Positions 1-8,364 of a stretch of DNA of 45,560 nucleotides are shown piece by piece. The notes beneath the pieces were generated by a model. That model searched no databases and was not told where the DNA came from. It worked only from the letters and a program-made list of their open reading frames with translations. Made by a program: the position numbers and the translations under genes. This DNA comes from Faecalibacterium longum CLA-AA-H243 (GTDB lineage: Bacteria; Bacillota; Clostridia; Oscillospirales; Ruminococcaceae): contig NZ_JAJEQG010000021.1 in NCBI RefSeq assembly GCF_020687245.1, positions 1 to 45,560 of the forward strand, in the 5' to 3' direction. Every line of letters begins with the position of its first letter. The stretch's first letter is position 1.

Positions 1-18
1 TTTGCTATAATCAGTCAT
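1..18 (-). CDS. 5' end of a gene running off the left edge
   Basis: Only six codons are inside the window (MTDYSK), read leftwards from an ATG at 16-18. A strong ribosome binding site (AGGAGG, about 28-33) sits eight bases upstream, so this is a credible gene start. It begins about 50 bases beyond the point where the VirD4 gene is broken. Large serine recombinases of mobilizable elements often start with a similar short tract before their catalytic Ser motif, and such elements are known to insert in virD4/traG genes. A recombinase is therefore a plausible identity, but this is inference; the sequence itself shows only a start. Confidence 0.4.
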
Positions 19-65
19 GTGCATAACCTCCTGTGCGTCCATGTATGTGTCATTTACACTTAAAA

Positions 66-374
66 TTATGCACTCCAACGTGCGCTGCCGTATTCTGCGC
101 CCTTGCGGTATTTGCGGGCATTTTTCCCTTTGAAATAGACAATCAGACGGATAACCACCGCGCCCACAATGCCAATAAGCAAATCCAACGGGTGAACGCT
201 CGGCAAGGCATTTGAAAACGCTTCGGAAAATCCCTGTGTGATATTGAGTATCTTTTCGGAAATATCCGCGCCGGGGGCAAGCCGCACCGCCTGTCCCACC
301 TTATCAAAGAGATAGACAAAGAACACATACGGGATATTCGGGATTATCAGCTTTTTGTAGTTTATCTGCTTCAT
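66..374 (-). pseudogene. N-terminal fragment of VirD4/TraG-type coupling protein, interrupted
   Basis: The 102 residues match the start of the VirD4-like type IV coupling protein of Gram-positive conjugative elements: an N-terminal membrane segment, a second hydrophobic stretch (about residues 66-80), then the tract ending EYGSARW, which in intact proteins leads into the ATPase domain. After that tract the frame stops within two codons (about base 68). The Walker A and B motifs and the rest of the roughly 600-residue protein are missing. Its start overlaps the PcfB stop codon by four bases (ATGA), the usual pcfB-virD4 order. The break is most easily explained by insertion of another element, whose first gene begins at base 18. 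Confidence 0.8.
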
Positions 375-844
375 ATCTCGCGCCCCCTGTCTATTTTCTT
401 TACCTTGTCGCGGGCGGCGTTAAGCTGCTTCGCCTTGTCCTTTGCTGCGGCAAGGGCTTTGCGGATAGAGGGCTTTTTATCCCTGTTCAGCTTCTTTGCG
501 GAAAACTCTTGAAACGCTGCGGTCATAACGTCCGCGTCCCTGCCTTTGAAAAACACAAGGTAACGGGTCTGTTCGCCCTTAACCTTTTTCAGCGAAAAAT
601 CTATGTTGTATTTCTTCGCGGTACTCTCAAAGGCTTTGATATTGCTGTCGGTGATCTCGATGTTGGAAACCCCCGCATTTTGCTTCATAAGCTGCCGCAT
701 GGTCTGTTTCCCATGCGGTGCTTTGCTTTTCTGCTCCAAAAACTTCTTGATTGCTTTCTGTAACGCCTGTTCGGTAAGCCTTGCCGCGCCTTTTCCCACG
801 TTGACGGATAGGGCAATCGTTTTTTGGGTTACTTCCTCCTGCAA
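371..844 (-). CDS. pcfB: PcfB family conjugation protein
   Basis: A 157-residue basic protein of the PcfB (DUF3801) family, which sits next to the VirD4 coupling protein in Gram-positive conjugative elements and is thought to help bring the relaxosome to the secretion channel. Family features seen: the N-terminal segment with QKTIALSVNVGKGAARLTE, a central LVFFKGRDADVMTAAFQEF segment and a Lys-rich tail. The length is normal for the family. It lies 36 bases after the replication-protein gene and overlaps the VirD4 start by four bases, so the three form one minus-strand operon. The gene looks intact even though its partner is broken. Confidence 0.85.
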   Translation of the reverse strand: MQEEVTQKTIALSVNVGKGAARLTEQALQKAIKKFLEQKSKAPHGKQTMRQLMKQNAGVSNIEITDSNIKAFESTAKKYNIDFSLKKVKGEQTRYLVFFKGRDADVMTAAFQEFSAKKLNRDKKPSIRKALAAAKDKAKQLNAARDKVKKIDRGREI

Positions 845-880
845 GGTATCAACTCCTTTCCCGGTAAACTGCGGCTATGC

Positions 881-1825
881 TCATTTGCTGCCGTAAAAGT
901 CGTGATTGACAAGGGCGGTATAGTAGCTGTCAATGGTACTCGGCGCGTTGAACAGCACCGCTTTTAGATACTGCTTGATGTTGCGGATTTTGGTTGTGTT
1001 CTCCCTCATGCAGTCCAAAACAAACTCAACGTGGCTGCTGTTCAGCTTCATAAACTTTGATTTGACAAGTTCGGCGGGGTAGTCGTCCCCGGCGATACGG
1101 ATTGTCTTTCGGGCTGTGCAGACGGTTTCCAGCATGATTTCTACAATCTCGTCCAAACGGTCTTTATCCATTTTGGGGTCTTGAATGAGAATGTCATAGT
1201 CGATGTTTTCTTTGATGATTTCCCGATAAATCTCTATTGCACTGTTTGTTTTCGCTTCCGTTCTTTTCCTTTCCGGCGGCGCAGCCGCTTCGTCCTGCTC
1301 ATAAGGCAAGGGATTTAGGGAATGGAAAGGAATGGAATGGGTACTTGATAGATCAGTAATTGATTGTTCTTTACTTGATATATCTTTATTTAATTGCGTT
1401 GGATTTTCCAACGTAGGTTTTTCCTGCGTAGGTTTTTCCAACGTTGGATTATCCAATGTTGGATTTTCCAATGTAGGTAAATCCAATATAGGCGGCTGTC
1501 CGCCGCTGGTAGCTGCTTCCGGCTCTCGCGGCTGCGGCTGCTCGTATATGACGTAATCTGCGCCCCGCAAGCGTCCCTTTTCGTCGCGCTCCCGGCTGCG
1601 CACGATATATCCGGCTTTTTCGAGTTCCTTTACCGCTTCGCGGATTGCGTCGATCTTCTCCCGGTTGATATGGGATAAGCCCGCAAGGGTATAATCCCAA
1701 TCTTCGGGCAGCGAAAGCATTTGCGACAACAAGCCCTTTGCCTTTAAGGACAATTCCTTGTTTCGCAAGTGGTGGTTGCTCATAACGGTATATCCCGTAT
1801 TTCGCTCCACTCTGAAAACTGCCAT
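881..1825 (-). CDS. Replication initiator-like winged-helix protein (RepA N-terminal / DUF6017 type)
   Basis: The 314-residue protein starts MAVFRVERNTGYTVMSNHHLR, the typical opening of the helix-turn-helix (RepA N-terminal type) proteins of conjugative elements. A winged helix spans about residues 1-95, a Pro/Thr/Glu-rich linker about 100-150, and a C-terminal helical domain of the DUF6017 kind about 190-314 (DAPK-like tract IDYDILIQDPKMDKDRLDE). The linker is built from short repeats of the LENPT, LDNPT, LEKPT type, encoded by 15-bp DNA repeats. It is the first of three co-directional transfer genes. Its role in replication or in control of the element is inferred from the family; no origin was identified. 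Confidence 0.75.
   Translation of the reverse strand: MAVFRVERNTGYTVMSNHHLRNKELSLKAKGLLSQMLSLPEDWDYTLAGLSHINREKIDAIREAVKELEKAGYIVRSRERDEKGRLRGADYVIYEQPQPREPEAATSGGQPPILDLPTLENPTLDNPTLEKPTQEKPTLENPTQLNKDISSKEQSITDLSSTHSIPFHSLNPLPYEQDEAAAPPERKRTEAKTNSAIEIYREIIKENIDYDILIQDPKMDKDRLDEIVEIMLETVCTARKTIRIAGDDYPAELVKSKFMKLNSSHVEFVLDCMRENTTKIRNIKQYLKAVLFNAPSTIDSYYTALVNHDFYGSK
1401..1490. repeat. Six tandem 15-bp repeats inside the replication-protein gene
   Basis: Six adjacent 15-base units (1401, 1416, 1431, 1446, 1461, 1476) have the form GGNTTTTCCAANGTN with few substitutions. On the coding strand they encode the linker repeats (L/T-E-N/K-P-T). Copy number could vary by slippage without shifting the frame, because each unit is five codons. 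They could also act as iterons, since they lie inside an initiator gene, but that is only a possibility. Confidence 0.75.
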
Positions 1826-1953
1826 ATTTCCTCACTTCCTCTCTTGGTATGCGTGGACAATTAGAAAGCCGTTTTCGGCTGTTTTGGTATTGCAATATGC
1901 CCTTTGCCGTTTTCGCGTCTGCAAAGCCGCATGGCACAAGGGCTTTTGCCCGT

Positions 1954-2172
1954 CTATTTGTCCATGCTGGCGTGCGTTTTCCGCGTCCTTTTGCCGGGGC
2001 AATAGGGACACTCTTTGAAAACGCAAAACTCATATTTCCATTGTGGGCGGTAGAAACGGCAAGTACCGCAATCTTCATCATCTCCGGCACAACCGGATTG
2101 ATAGCGGTCAAATCCCGGCTTCTGCTGCATGATCAGTTCAAACGCCCGCTGCTTGCCCTTTGTGAAATACAT
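1954..2172 (-). CDS. Small Cys-rich mobile-element protein of unknown function
   Basis: A 72-residue protein with six Cys residues, including C-G-D-D-E-D-C-G-T-C and C-V-F-K-E-C-P-Y-C, a pattern suggesting a zinc- or metal-binding knuckle. The start has a good ribosome binding site (AAAGGAGG about 10 bases upstream). Proteins like this occur next to the replication protein in Clostridia conjugative elements; I do not know a function. It is transcribed in the same direction as the downstream replication gene, 128 bases away, and may be first in that operon. A hairpin with a T-run lies just upstream. Confidence 0.55.
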   Translation of the reverse strand: MYFTKGKQRAFELIMQQKPGFDRYQSGCAGDDEDCGTCRFYRPQWKYEFCVFKECPYCPGKRTRKTHASMDK

Positions 2173-2200
2173 TCCGGCTGCGCCTCCTTTCCTGCGGGCA

Positions 2201-2248
2201 TAAAAAAACGGCGTTACTTTCTCCCCAAAAGGGGTTAAGGTAACGCCG
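2201..2248 (-). terminator. Hairpin with T-run, minus strand
   Basis: Arms CGGCGTTAC (2209-2217) and GTAACGCCG (2240-2248) pair perfectly, with an inner CCCC/GGGG pair in the loop. On the minus strand the stem is followed by seven T. No intact minus-strand gene lies upstream of it, so it either ended a gene now lost at the junction or acts as a leader attenuator for the Cys-rich gene. Confidence 0.6.
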
Positions 2249-2249
2249 C

Positions 2250-4274
2250 TTGTGTGCGTATTCAGTTTTTAACACATTCCCTGTCTATCCGCTGTCCGCA
2301 AAACCATTGATTTTATTAGCTTTTTGCCGCTATCGCTATCACACCTCATTATTCAATCGTCCCGGTTTTCAATCTCTAATAAAAGAGGTAGAAGCAGGAA
2401 ATGTCGAAACGCTTATTGTGAAGGATATGAGCCGCTTAGGACGAAATTATCTGCAAGTCGGTTTTTATACGGAAGTTCTGTTCCCACAGAAAAACGTCCG
2501 ATTCCTTGCAATCAACAACAGCATCGACAGCAACAATGCTTCAGACAATGATTTTGCTCCGTTTTTGAATATTATGAACGAATGGTATGCCAAAGACACG
2601 AGCAATAAAATCAAGGCTGTGTTCGATGCCCGGATGAAAGATGGAAAACGTTGCAGCGGCTCTATTCCGTATGGATATAACCGTTTGCCGAACGACAAGC
2701 AGACACTTGTTGTTGATCCTGTGGCATCCGAAGTCGTAAAGCGCATTTTTCTTCTTGCGAACGAAGGAAAAAGCCCACGGGCAATCGCAGAACTGTTGAC
2801 AGGGGAAAAAGTCCTGATTCCTGCTGCATACGCAAAGAAATATCACCCAGAGCAGTACAATGGGACAAAGTTCTCCAATCCGTACCTGTGGGGCACCTCC
2901 TCCGTAAGAACAATTTTAGGTCGGCAGGAATATCTGGGACACACTGTTTTACGAAAATCTGTAAGCACAAACTTCAAACTTCACAAGAGAAAAGAAACAG
3001 ATGAAGATGAACAGTACGTTTTCCAGAACACGCATGAACCGATTATATCGCAAGAACTTTGGGATAGTGTTCAGAAACGCAGATGCCGAGTGAATCGTGC
3101 TTCTGCTTGGGGAACGCACACCAACCGTTTAAGCGGGTATCTGTATTGTGCCGACTGCGGCAGAAGATTGACCTTGCAAACACACTATAGTAAAAAGGAT
3201 GGGTCTACTCAATATTCTTATCGTTGTGGTGGATATGCAAGTCGGGTGAATGGCTGTACTGCCCATTCAATCAGTGCCGATAATGTTGAAGCCCTGATAT
3301 TGGCATCGGTCAAACGCTTTTCGAGATTTGTTCTAAAAGATGAAGAAACCTTCGCTTTGGAACTGCAATCACTTTGGAAAGAGAAACGTGAAGAAAAGCC
3401 GAAGCAGAACCAATCGGAATTGAAACGTTGTCAAAAACGCTATGATGAGCTTTCTGCCCTTATTCGTAGTCTGTACGAAAATCTTATGTCTGGACTGTTG
3501 CCCGAACGACAGTACAAGCAGCTGATGGCACAGTATGATAGCGAGCAGGCAGAATTGGAATCGCAGATGGAAACGATGAAATCCGAAATTGCCGAAGATA
3601 AATCAAGTTCCGCTGATATTCGGCATTTCATTTCGCTGATTCGCAAGTGCAAAAATCCAACAGAAATCTCCGATTCAATGTTTAACGAACTTGTCGATAA
3701 AATCGTTGTTTATGAAGCCGAGGGTGCAGGCAATGCCCGCACACAAAAGGTTGACATTTATTTCAACTATGTCGGCCAAGTCGATATTGCTTATACCGAG
3801 GAAGAACTTGCCGAACTGAAAGCGCAGAAGGAGCAGGAAGAACGGCAGCGCCTAGAGAAGCAGCGCAAACGTGAAAAAGCCTATCGAGAAAAGCGAAAAG
3901 CAAAGATAATCGCTAAAAACGGTGGCGAGATCATTAAAACCAAAACGTGTCCGCACTGCGGGAAGATGTTTACACCTACGAGCAACCGACAGCTTTTCTG
4001 TTCAAGAGACTGCTGGAATCAGGCAAGACAGGGGCAAAAGGAAGCGGCTAGAGAAGCCGAGAAAGGAGGTCATTACTACCGGCAACGTGCCTGTGCCGTA
4101 TGCGGTCACTCCTACTGGCCTACACACAGCCAGCAGGAATTTTGTTCCGATGAGTGCAGGAGAATTAACCACAACAGGAAAACCTTGGAATTCTATCACA
4201 AGAAAAAAGGAAATCCAAAACCTGACCCAGAAGCAGTCCCAACGCCGAAACCAAAGGAGGATAATGCAGCATGA
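2250..4274 (+). pseudogene. Large serine recombinase lacking its catalytic N-terminus
   Basis: From about base 2343 the frame matches large serine recombinases of mobilizable elements: the resolvase-domain tract FNRPGF...VKDMSRLGRNYL...FAPFLNIMNEWYAKDTS, then the recombinase domain with a zinc-ribbon Cys pair (CADCGRR), a coiled coil (about residues 390-460) and a long Lys-rich tail with two Cys4 knuckles (CPHCGK..CSRDC and CAVCGH..CSDEC). The first 60 or so residues of the family, which include the nucleophilic Ser (in the R-x-S motif), are absent. The residues before 2343 do not resemble the family. The enzyme should therefore be inactive. It probably was the integrase of the element formed by the following genes; tnpV begins four bases before its stop. 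Confidence 0.8.
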
Positions 4275-4660
4275 CTACCATGAAAATTTCCATCCATGAC
4301 AACGCTAACGGTCTGGACTACACCCTTGTCAATGACCACTATCTGCCGAATCTGACCGTAGCAGCCCCGACAGAGCAGCACCCTACCGGGCGGTGGGGCC
4401 GCTTACATAAGACGTACCTGAAGGAGCAGAACCCTGTCCGGTACAACCAACTGCTCCTGTCCGGTGAGCTGAGCGGCTATCTTGCCAAGCTGGACAAGCA
4501 GACCGAGGAGCAGCTTGCATTGACCGTCCGGCAGATGCAGGAAGCCGAGGGCGTGACCGAAGCCCTGAGAGCTGCCGATCAACTGGAGTGGGTGCGCCGG
4601 ATGAACAGCATCCGCAACCGTGCCGAGGAGATCATCAAGACCGAGCTGATTTTTGTATAA
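4271..4660 (+). CDS. tnpV: Transposon-encoded protein TnpV
   Basis: The 129-residue protein carries the TnpV hallmarks: NDHYLPNLTVAAP near the N-terminus, PTGRWGRLHKTYLKE in the middle and AADQLEWVRRMNSIRNRAEE near the end. TnpV accompanies serine recombinases in Tn4451-like and related mobilizable elements; its biochemical role is unsettled. The start overlaps the recombinase stop codon region, and the binding site AAAGGAGG lies about 10 bases before the ATG. Length is normal. A second in-frame ATG at codon 4 is possible but is farther from the binding site. Confidence 0.85.
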   Translation: MTTMKISIHDNANGLDYTLVNDHYLPNLTVAAPTEQHPTGRWGRLHKTYLKEQNPVRYNQLLLSGELSGYLAKLDKQTEEQLALTVRQMQEAEGVTEALRAADQLEWVRRMNSIRNRAEEIIKTELIFV

Positions 4661-4673
4661 GGAGGTGCCCACG

Positions 4674-4973
4674 ATGACTGTGCTGAAACCGATGCTGAAA
4701 CTTGCCCTTTTTCCGCTGCTTCTGCTGCTGATTCTGGCGCAGTGGGTGGGCATCTTCCTCACGACCTTCTCCACGATCCTGACGAATCTGCTGGCGGGGC
4801 TGTTCTTCTTCGTGGCTCTGACAAGCTGGATCATGAAGCTGGCAGACGGCGGCGAAGTCCTGAAAATGCTGATTACCGCATTTGTGGTTTTCGTCCTGCC
4901 TTACATAGCGATAGCTGCTATCGCCAAAATCTCCTTTTTCGCTGATGAACTCCGGGATTTTCTCCAATCCTGA
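4674..4973 (+). CDS. Small membrane protein, CD1845-like
   Basis: A 99-residue protein made almost entirely of hydrophobic segments (about residues 8-30, 35-55 and 65-88) with few charged residues, so it should sit in the membrane. It resembles the CD1845 family of conjugative-element membrane proteins, whose function is unknown. The ATG at 4674 is preferred because AAGGAGGTG lies at the right distance; the frame can be extended upstream only to a TTG. It follows tnpV by 13 bases and ends at tandem terminators. A related protein is encoded at 16558-16836. Confidence 0.65.
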   Translation: MTVLKPMLKLALFPLLLLLILAQWVGIFLTTFSTILTNLLAGLFFFVALTSWIMKLADGGEVLKMLITAFVVFVLPYIAIAAIAKISFFADELRDFLQS

Positions 4974-4979
4974 GTTCAA

Positions 4980-5046
4980 GACCGCCCTGCACAACGCACG
5001 GCGGTCTTTTTGCTACATCGGGTCTGCACAGGGCAGGCCCTTTTTT
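4980..5046 (+). terminator. Two tandem terminators
   Basis: First hairpin: GACCGCC (4980-4986) with GGCGGTC (5000-5006), then five T. Second: GGGTCTGC (5020-5027) with GCAGGCCC (5033-5040), one G-T pair, then six T. They end the tnpV and membrane-protein unit just before the next gene. Confidence 0.75.
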
Positions 5047-5065
5047 AATACGGAGGAACAAGCCT

Positions 5066-5383
5066 ATGAAACTGACGTTTGAAGAAAAGAAGCTGCTCTA
5101 CACCTATGGCTGCGCCGATCTGGAACTGACCCGCAAGCGGCTGTACGGAGTTGCCGGGCTGACGGTTGACCCCAATCAGAACAAGATGGTGTATGACTTC
5201 TGCCGGAAGCTGGAGGACGAAACGCTGGCAGACTGGTACGACCAGATGTTCTACTTTGTCCGTGCTGAGATGGAGTGCTACACCAACATGCTGCTCCTGA
5301 TGCAGGACATCGAGGAGGACGAGGACTGGGGCCCGACCATCTTTGACGAATCCGAGGAGGAAGAACTGATTGACGATGTTTAA
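5066..5383 (+). CDS. Conserved mobile-element protein of unknown function
   Basis: A 105-residue acidic protein (MKLTFEEKKLLYTYGC...), with a very acidic C-terminus (EEDEDW, ESEEEE). It looks like the small conserved proteins found between transfer genes of Clostridia elements and weakly resembles the so-called transposon-transfer assisting family, but I cannot assign it firmly. The ribosome binding site GGAGG lies about 10 bases before the ATG. The next gene begins within its last codons (ATG at 5376), which suggests coupled translation. Confidence 0.6.
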   Translation: MKLTFEEKKLLYTYGCADLELTRKRLYGVAGLTVDPNQNKMVYDFCRKLEDETLADWYDQMFYFVRAEMECYTNMLLLMQDIEEDEDWGPTIFDESEEEELIDDV

Positions 5384-5567
5384 GCTGGAAACCATGATCT
5401 ACGCCAGCGAGGACGGAACAAGCAGCGTGTTTACGCTGAATCCTGACTTGCAGAAACAACTTGCCGACCTTGCTATGCGGCATCCGGAGGTGTGTTGCCG
5501 GAAGAAAAGCGGCGATACCGGGGGTCAACAGTATCAATTAAATTCAGCCATGAAAATTTGTATCTGA
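5376..5567 (+). CDS. Small mobile-element protein, probably cut short at a cargo junction
   Basis: The ATG at 5376 overlaps the stop of the preceding gene. The first 50 or so residues (MFKLETMIYASEDGTSSVFTLNPDLQKQLADLAMRHPEVC...) have the base composition of the surrounding element. From about base 5535 the sequence becomes AT-rich and the frame soon stops. The likely reading is that the original C-terminus was replaced when the restriction-modification cargo was inserted. No function can be given. Confidence 0.5.
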   Translation: MFKLETMIYASEDGTSSVFTLNPDLQKQLADLAMRHPEVCCRKKSGDTGGQQYQLNSAMKICI

Positions 5568-5577
5568 TTGCTCTTGT

Positions 5578-5609
5578 CGAAGATGTTAAGGCTTTGCTTA
5601 GCATCTTCG
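5578..5609. repeat. Inverted repeat at the left end of the cargo
   Basis: CGAAGATG (5578-5585) and CATCTTCG (5602-5609) pair perfectly around a 16-base spacer that can itself pair in part. There is no T-run, so it is a poor terminator. It lies just inside the change from element-like to AT-rich sequence. Confidence 0.5.
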
Positions 5610-5690
5610 TACATAAATTGTAACAATTGCCAAATTTGAATGACAGGTTATGTTGGATATGTCAATATCCTAACTGTTGTTAACGAAAAA

Positions 5691-5726
5691 TTGAAAAAAT
5701 CACTTTTTTGTGATATAATTTCACAA
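5691..5726 (+). promoter_or_regulatory. Promoter with palindromic operator for the controller and restriction genes
   Basis: TTGAAA (5691-5696) and TATAAT (5714-5719) are 17 bases apart. A palindrome, TTGTGA (5708-5713) N7 TCACAA (5721-5726), surrounds the -10 box. A dimeric controller bound there would block transcription, as expected for self-regulation by a C protein. Confidence 0.65.
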
Positions 5727-5755
5727 TAATGAATAACAAAAGGGGGTGGTATGTG

Positions 5756-5992
5756 GTGGCAGTAACATATAAACGATTATTTCACCTGATGATCGACCGA
5801 AATATCTCAAATGCTGAACTTATCTCAAAAGCAGGTGTTAGTGCTAATATTTTCACCCGCATGAAAAGAAATCAGTATATCGCATTAGACTCGATTGAAA
5901 AAATATGTTCAGTGTTAGACTGCCAAGTTGATGACATCTTGGAATTTACGTCAGATGATGGTCAATCAAAGGGAGATGTAGAAAATGAATGA
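5756..5992 (+). CDS. Cro/C1-type helix-turn-helix regulator, likely restriction-modification controller
   Basis: A protein of about 78 residues with a helix-turn-helix over about residues 12-50 (AELISKAGVSANIFTRMKR) and the ending typical of small single-domain regulators (SIEKICSVLDCQVDDILEF). The GTG at 5756 is preferred because AGGGGGTGG lies seven bases before it; the ATG at 5729 lies almost on the predicted transcription start. It overlaps the endonuclease gene by eight bases. Position and size fit a controller protein timing endonuclease expression, acting on the palindrome over its own -10 box. The specific role is inferred from context. Confidence 0.75.
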   Translation: MAVTYKRLFHLMIDRNISNAELISKAGVSANIFTRMKRNQYIALDSIEKICSVLDCQVDDILEFTSDDGQSKGDVENE

Positions 5993-7037
5993 AGATAAAT
6001 ATGAGCGCACGATAGATGAGCTTGAGACCCACGCTTGTAAATGGTGGCCGCAAGAAGTTCGTGATGAAGCACAGAAAGTCAGTATATTGCCTGTACTGCT
6101 AAATTCACAAGAAAAATTTATTTCCATATTAAAATTGGCTAATAAAGAAGAACCACTTAGCCTTTTTAGCTTGATTGATGCTTCTCATTTTGCGTATAAT
6201 CTCTTTTTGAAGCATCTGATTCTTTTGGTTGATTTTGGCAGCGAGCCGCTTCAAAGAATTAACAAAGATTTTCGGGAAATATTTCCAAATCGTAAATTTG
6301 TCTTTGATGTTGGAAATGGTCCTTTTGAATATGAATTTTCGGCATTGCCTATTGCTGGCGTTCTAAACAATAAACGCATGAAAACTGACACTTCGGAAAA
6401 TTTGTCTGACACGCGCGTAAATGTGCCGCTTTGCAAAGATTTAATTATGTTATTAACATTTGGCGGTGCAGCCGTAGAGGCCAATGTTCATTCGATTTTC
6501 TTCAGATGCACGCCCTATGAATATCTCGGCGATGACGTGAAAGTTGAAACATTTGTTAGACAGAACTACATTCGCGTGAGTAAAATCATCAGTGGAAAAA
6601 TGGCTTCTGATCTCGGTAATGGTGCACAGCAGTATGTTGTAAAGTACCTAACTCGTTCCTTGGGTAACAATTATTGTGTAAGAAGCAACGGTACTATTCC
6701 GGGGGTTACACAGAACGATGGTGATACTTTAACAAATTTTGATGTTGTGGTAGACCGTGTAGATGACAGTAGCCGTCATAAAAAATATGTTGCCATCGAA
6801 GTGACTTTCCAAGAAACAACCAATAGTACGATTGAGCGCAAAGGTGGTCAGGCTCGCGATAGATTTGAAAAAATAGTTAGTAGTCGAAACTATATTGCCT
6901 ACATTATCGACGGTGCTGGAAACTTTGCAAGGAGATCTGCGGTAAGTGTGCTTTGTGAAAATAGTCATTGTACAGTTGCATATACTCCGGAAGAGTTCCA
7001 GCTGCTGACGGAGTTTATTAAGGAGAGAATTGGATGA
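5985..7037 (+). CDS. Putative type II restriction endonuclease
   Basis: I do not recognise the 350-residue sequence as a named specificity. It lies between a controller gene and an m5C methylase and overlaps the methylase start by four bases (ATGA), which points to a restriction enzyme. The C-terminal half has a PD-(D/E)XK-like pattern: D253 in NFDVVV, then after one strand E272 in YVAIEVTFQ, with Q276 nearby. The usual Lys after the Glu is replaced by Thr. The N-terminal 200 residues are helical and could recognise DNA. The protein would cut foreign DNA lacking methylation by the downstream enzyme. Composition is AT-rich relative to the flanking element. Confidence 0.65.
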   Translation: MNEDKYERTIDELETHACKWWPQEVRDEAQKVSILPVLLNSQEKFISILKLANKEEPLSLFSLIDASHFAYNLFLKHLILLVDFGSEPLQRINKDFREIFPNRKFVFDVGNGPFEYEFSALPIAGVLNNKRMKTDTSENLSDTRVNVPLCKDLIMLLTFGGAAVEANVHSIFFRCTPYEYLGDDVKVETFVRQNYIRVSKIISGKMASDLGNGAQQYVVKYLTRSLGNNYCVRSNGTIPGVTQNDGDTLTNFDVVVDRVDDSSRHKKYVAIEVTFQETTNSTIERKGGQARDRFEKIVSSRNYIAYIIDGAGNFARRSAVSVLCENSHCTVAYTPEEFQLLTEFIKERIG

Positions 7038-8314
7038 TAAGGACAATTGATTTGTTCGCTGGTGTTGGAGGCATCCGTTTGGGCGCTGAAGCGGCACTAA
7101 AAAGACACGGTATTGATTCCAAATGTGTTCTGTCCAGCGAAATCAATGAGAAAGCCTGTGAGACATATCAGCTTAACTTCGGCGAACATCCCTGCGGTGA
7201 TATTCACGAAATCTCTGAGATTGAACCGTTTGACTTTTTGCTTGGTGGGTTTCCGTGTCAACCGTTTTCGTATGCGGGCAAGCGAAAAGGATTTGGTGAC
7301 ACTAGAGGTACGTTGTTTTTTGAAATTGAGCGTATCCTTCAAAAGTACCAGCCAAAAGCCTTTCTTCTCGAAAATGTAAGAGGTTTATATACGCATGATG
7401 AAGGGCGTACTTTTGATACCATCATGTCAAAGCTCCATGATTTAGGATACGGAACTTATGATATGCTGCTCAACAGTTCCAACTTTGGAGTACCTCAAAA
7501 TCGCGTGCGTTTATATATTCTCGGAATTAAAAATGCCACGCCCAAAATGTCACTAAGGACTAATCTGGGCGCGACAGATTCTCACGACTTTAAGCGAAAG
7601 TATAAACAAACAAATTTCTTTGAGCTTGGCAATTCTCAGTCAAAACGGATGGTCAGGGATATAATTGAAGAAACTGTTGACGAAAAATATTACTGCTCTA
7701 AAACCTTTGAAAATCAGTTGAGGTCTGTTGTTGGCGATGATTTGTCAAGATTAAATGGTTACCGACTCATTGACTATCGTGGCGGTCAATCTTTGCACTC
7801 ATGGGAACTCGGAACAAAGGGGCATTGTACTCCCCAAGAAATCAAGTTTATGAACCTCCTTATTCAGAATCGTCGAAAACCGATTTTCGGGAAACAGCAG
7901 GACGGAAAGAAGCTTAGCCTAGAGCAAATACAGACCTTTTATACTGATAAAGATATTCTGGATGTAATAGAGTCTTTGAAGCAAAAGGGCTACCTGAAAG
8001 AAGATAATGGAAGATTTAACCCTGTATGTGGAAATATGTCTTTTGAGGTCTTTAAGTTTCTTGACCCTAATAGCATTTCTATTACGCTAACCTCGTCCGA
8101 TTCCAATCGTCTTGGCGTTGTTCAAAATAACCGACCGAGGCGAATTACACCGAGGGAGTGTGCAAGACTTCAAGGTTTTCCAGACAGTTTTATTGTAAAT
8201 CCCACAGATGCTTTTGCATACAAGCAGTTTGGAAACTCCGTTTCCGTTCCAGTGATCGAAGCTGTTGTAAATGATTTTATTGAGCAGAACAAAGACGTGC
8301 TGAACTGGAAATAA
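7034..8314 (+). CDS. DNA (cytosine-5) methyltransferase
   Basis: All main motifs of the family are present in order: motif I DLFAGVGGIRLG (residues about 6-17), motif IV GGFPCQPFSYAG with the catalytic Cys75, motif VI ENVRGL, motif VIII QNRVRLYILG, motif IX RECARLQGFPDSF and motif X KQFGNSVSVPVIEAV. The variable region between VIII and IX (about residues 180-360) should set the target sequence, which cannot be read by eye. At 426 residues it is a normal length and looks intact. It protects host DNA from the preceding endonuclease, with which it overlaps by four bases. Confidence 0.92.
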   Translation: MIRTIDLFAGVGGIRLGAEAALKRHGIDSKCVLSSEINEKACETYQLNFGEHPCGDIHEISEIEPFDFLLGGFPCQPFSYAGKRKGFGDTRGTLFFEIERILQKYQPKAFLLENVRGLYTHDEGRTFDTIMSKLHDLGYGTYDMLLNSSNFGVPQNRVRLYILGIKNATPKMSLRTNLGATDSHDFKRKYKQTNFFELGNSQSKRMVRDIIEETVDEKYYCSKTFENQLRSVVGDDLSRLNGYRLIDYRGGQSLHSWELGTKGHCTPQEIKFMNLLIQNRRKPIFGKQQDGKKLSLEQIQTFYTDKDILDVIESLKQKGYLKEDNGRFNPVCGNMSFEVFKFLDPNSISITLTSSDSNRLGVVQNNRPRRITPRECARLQGFPDSFIVNPTDAFAYKQFGNSVSVPVIEAVVNDFIEQNKDVLNWK

Positions 8315-8364
8315 CGTAATTTGGTATTTTTGTGGTTTGAGTTTCAGAAAGGAGGTTGGATGCT

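Noticed and set aside
1390-1490. Possible CRISPR-like repeat array
   Set aside because: The units are directly adjacent with no spacers and encode in-frame protein repeats.
1449-2111. Minus-strand frame (220 codons) overlapping the replication gene and the Cys-rich gene
   Set aside because: It runs through both better-supported genes in another frame and has no family features.
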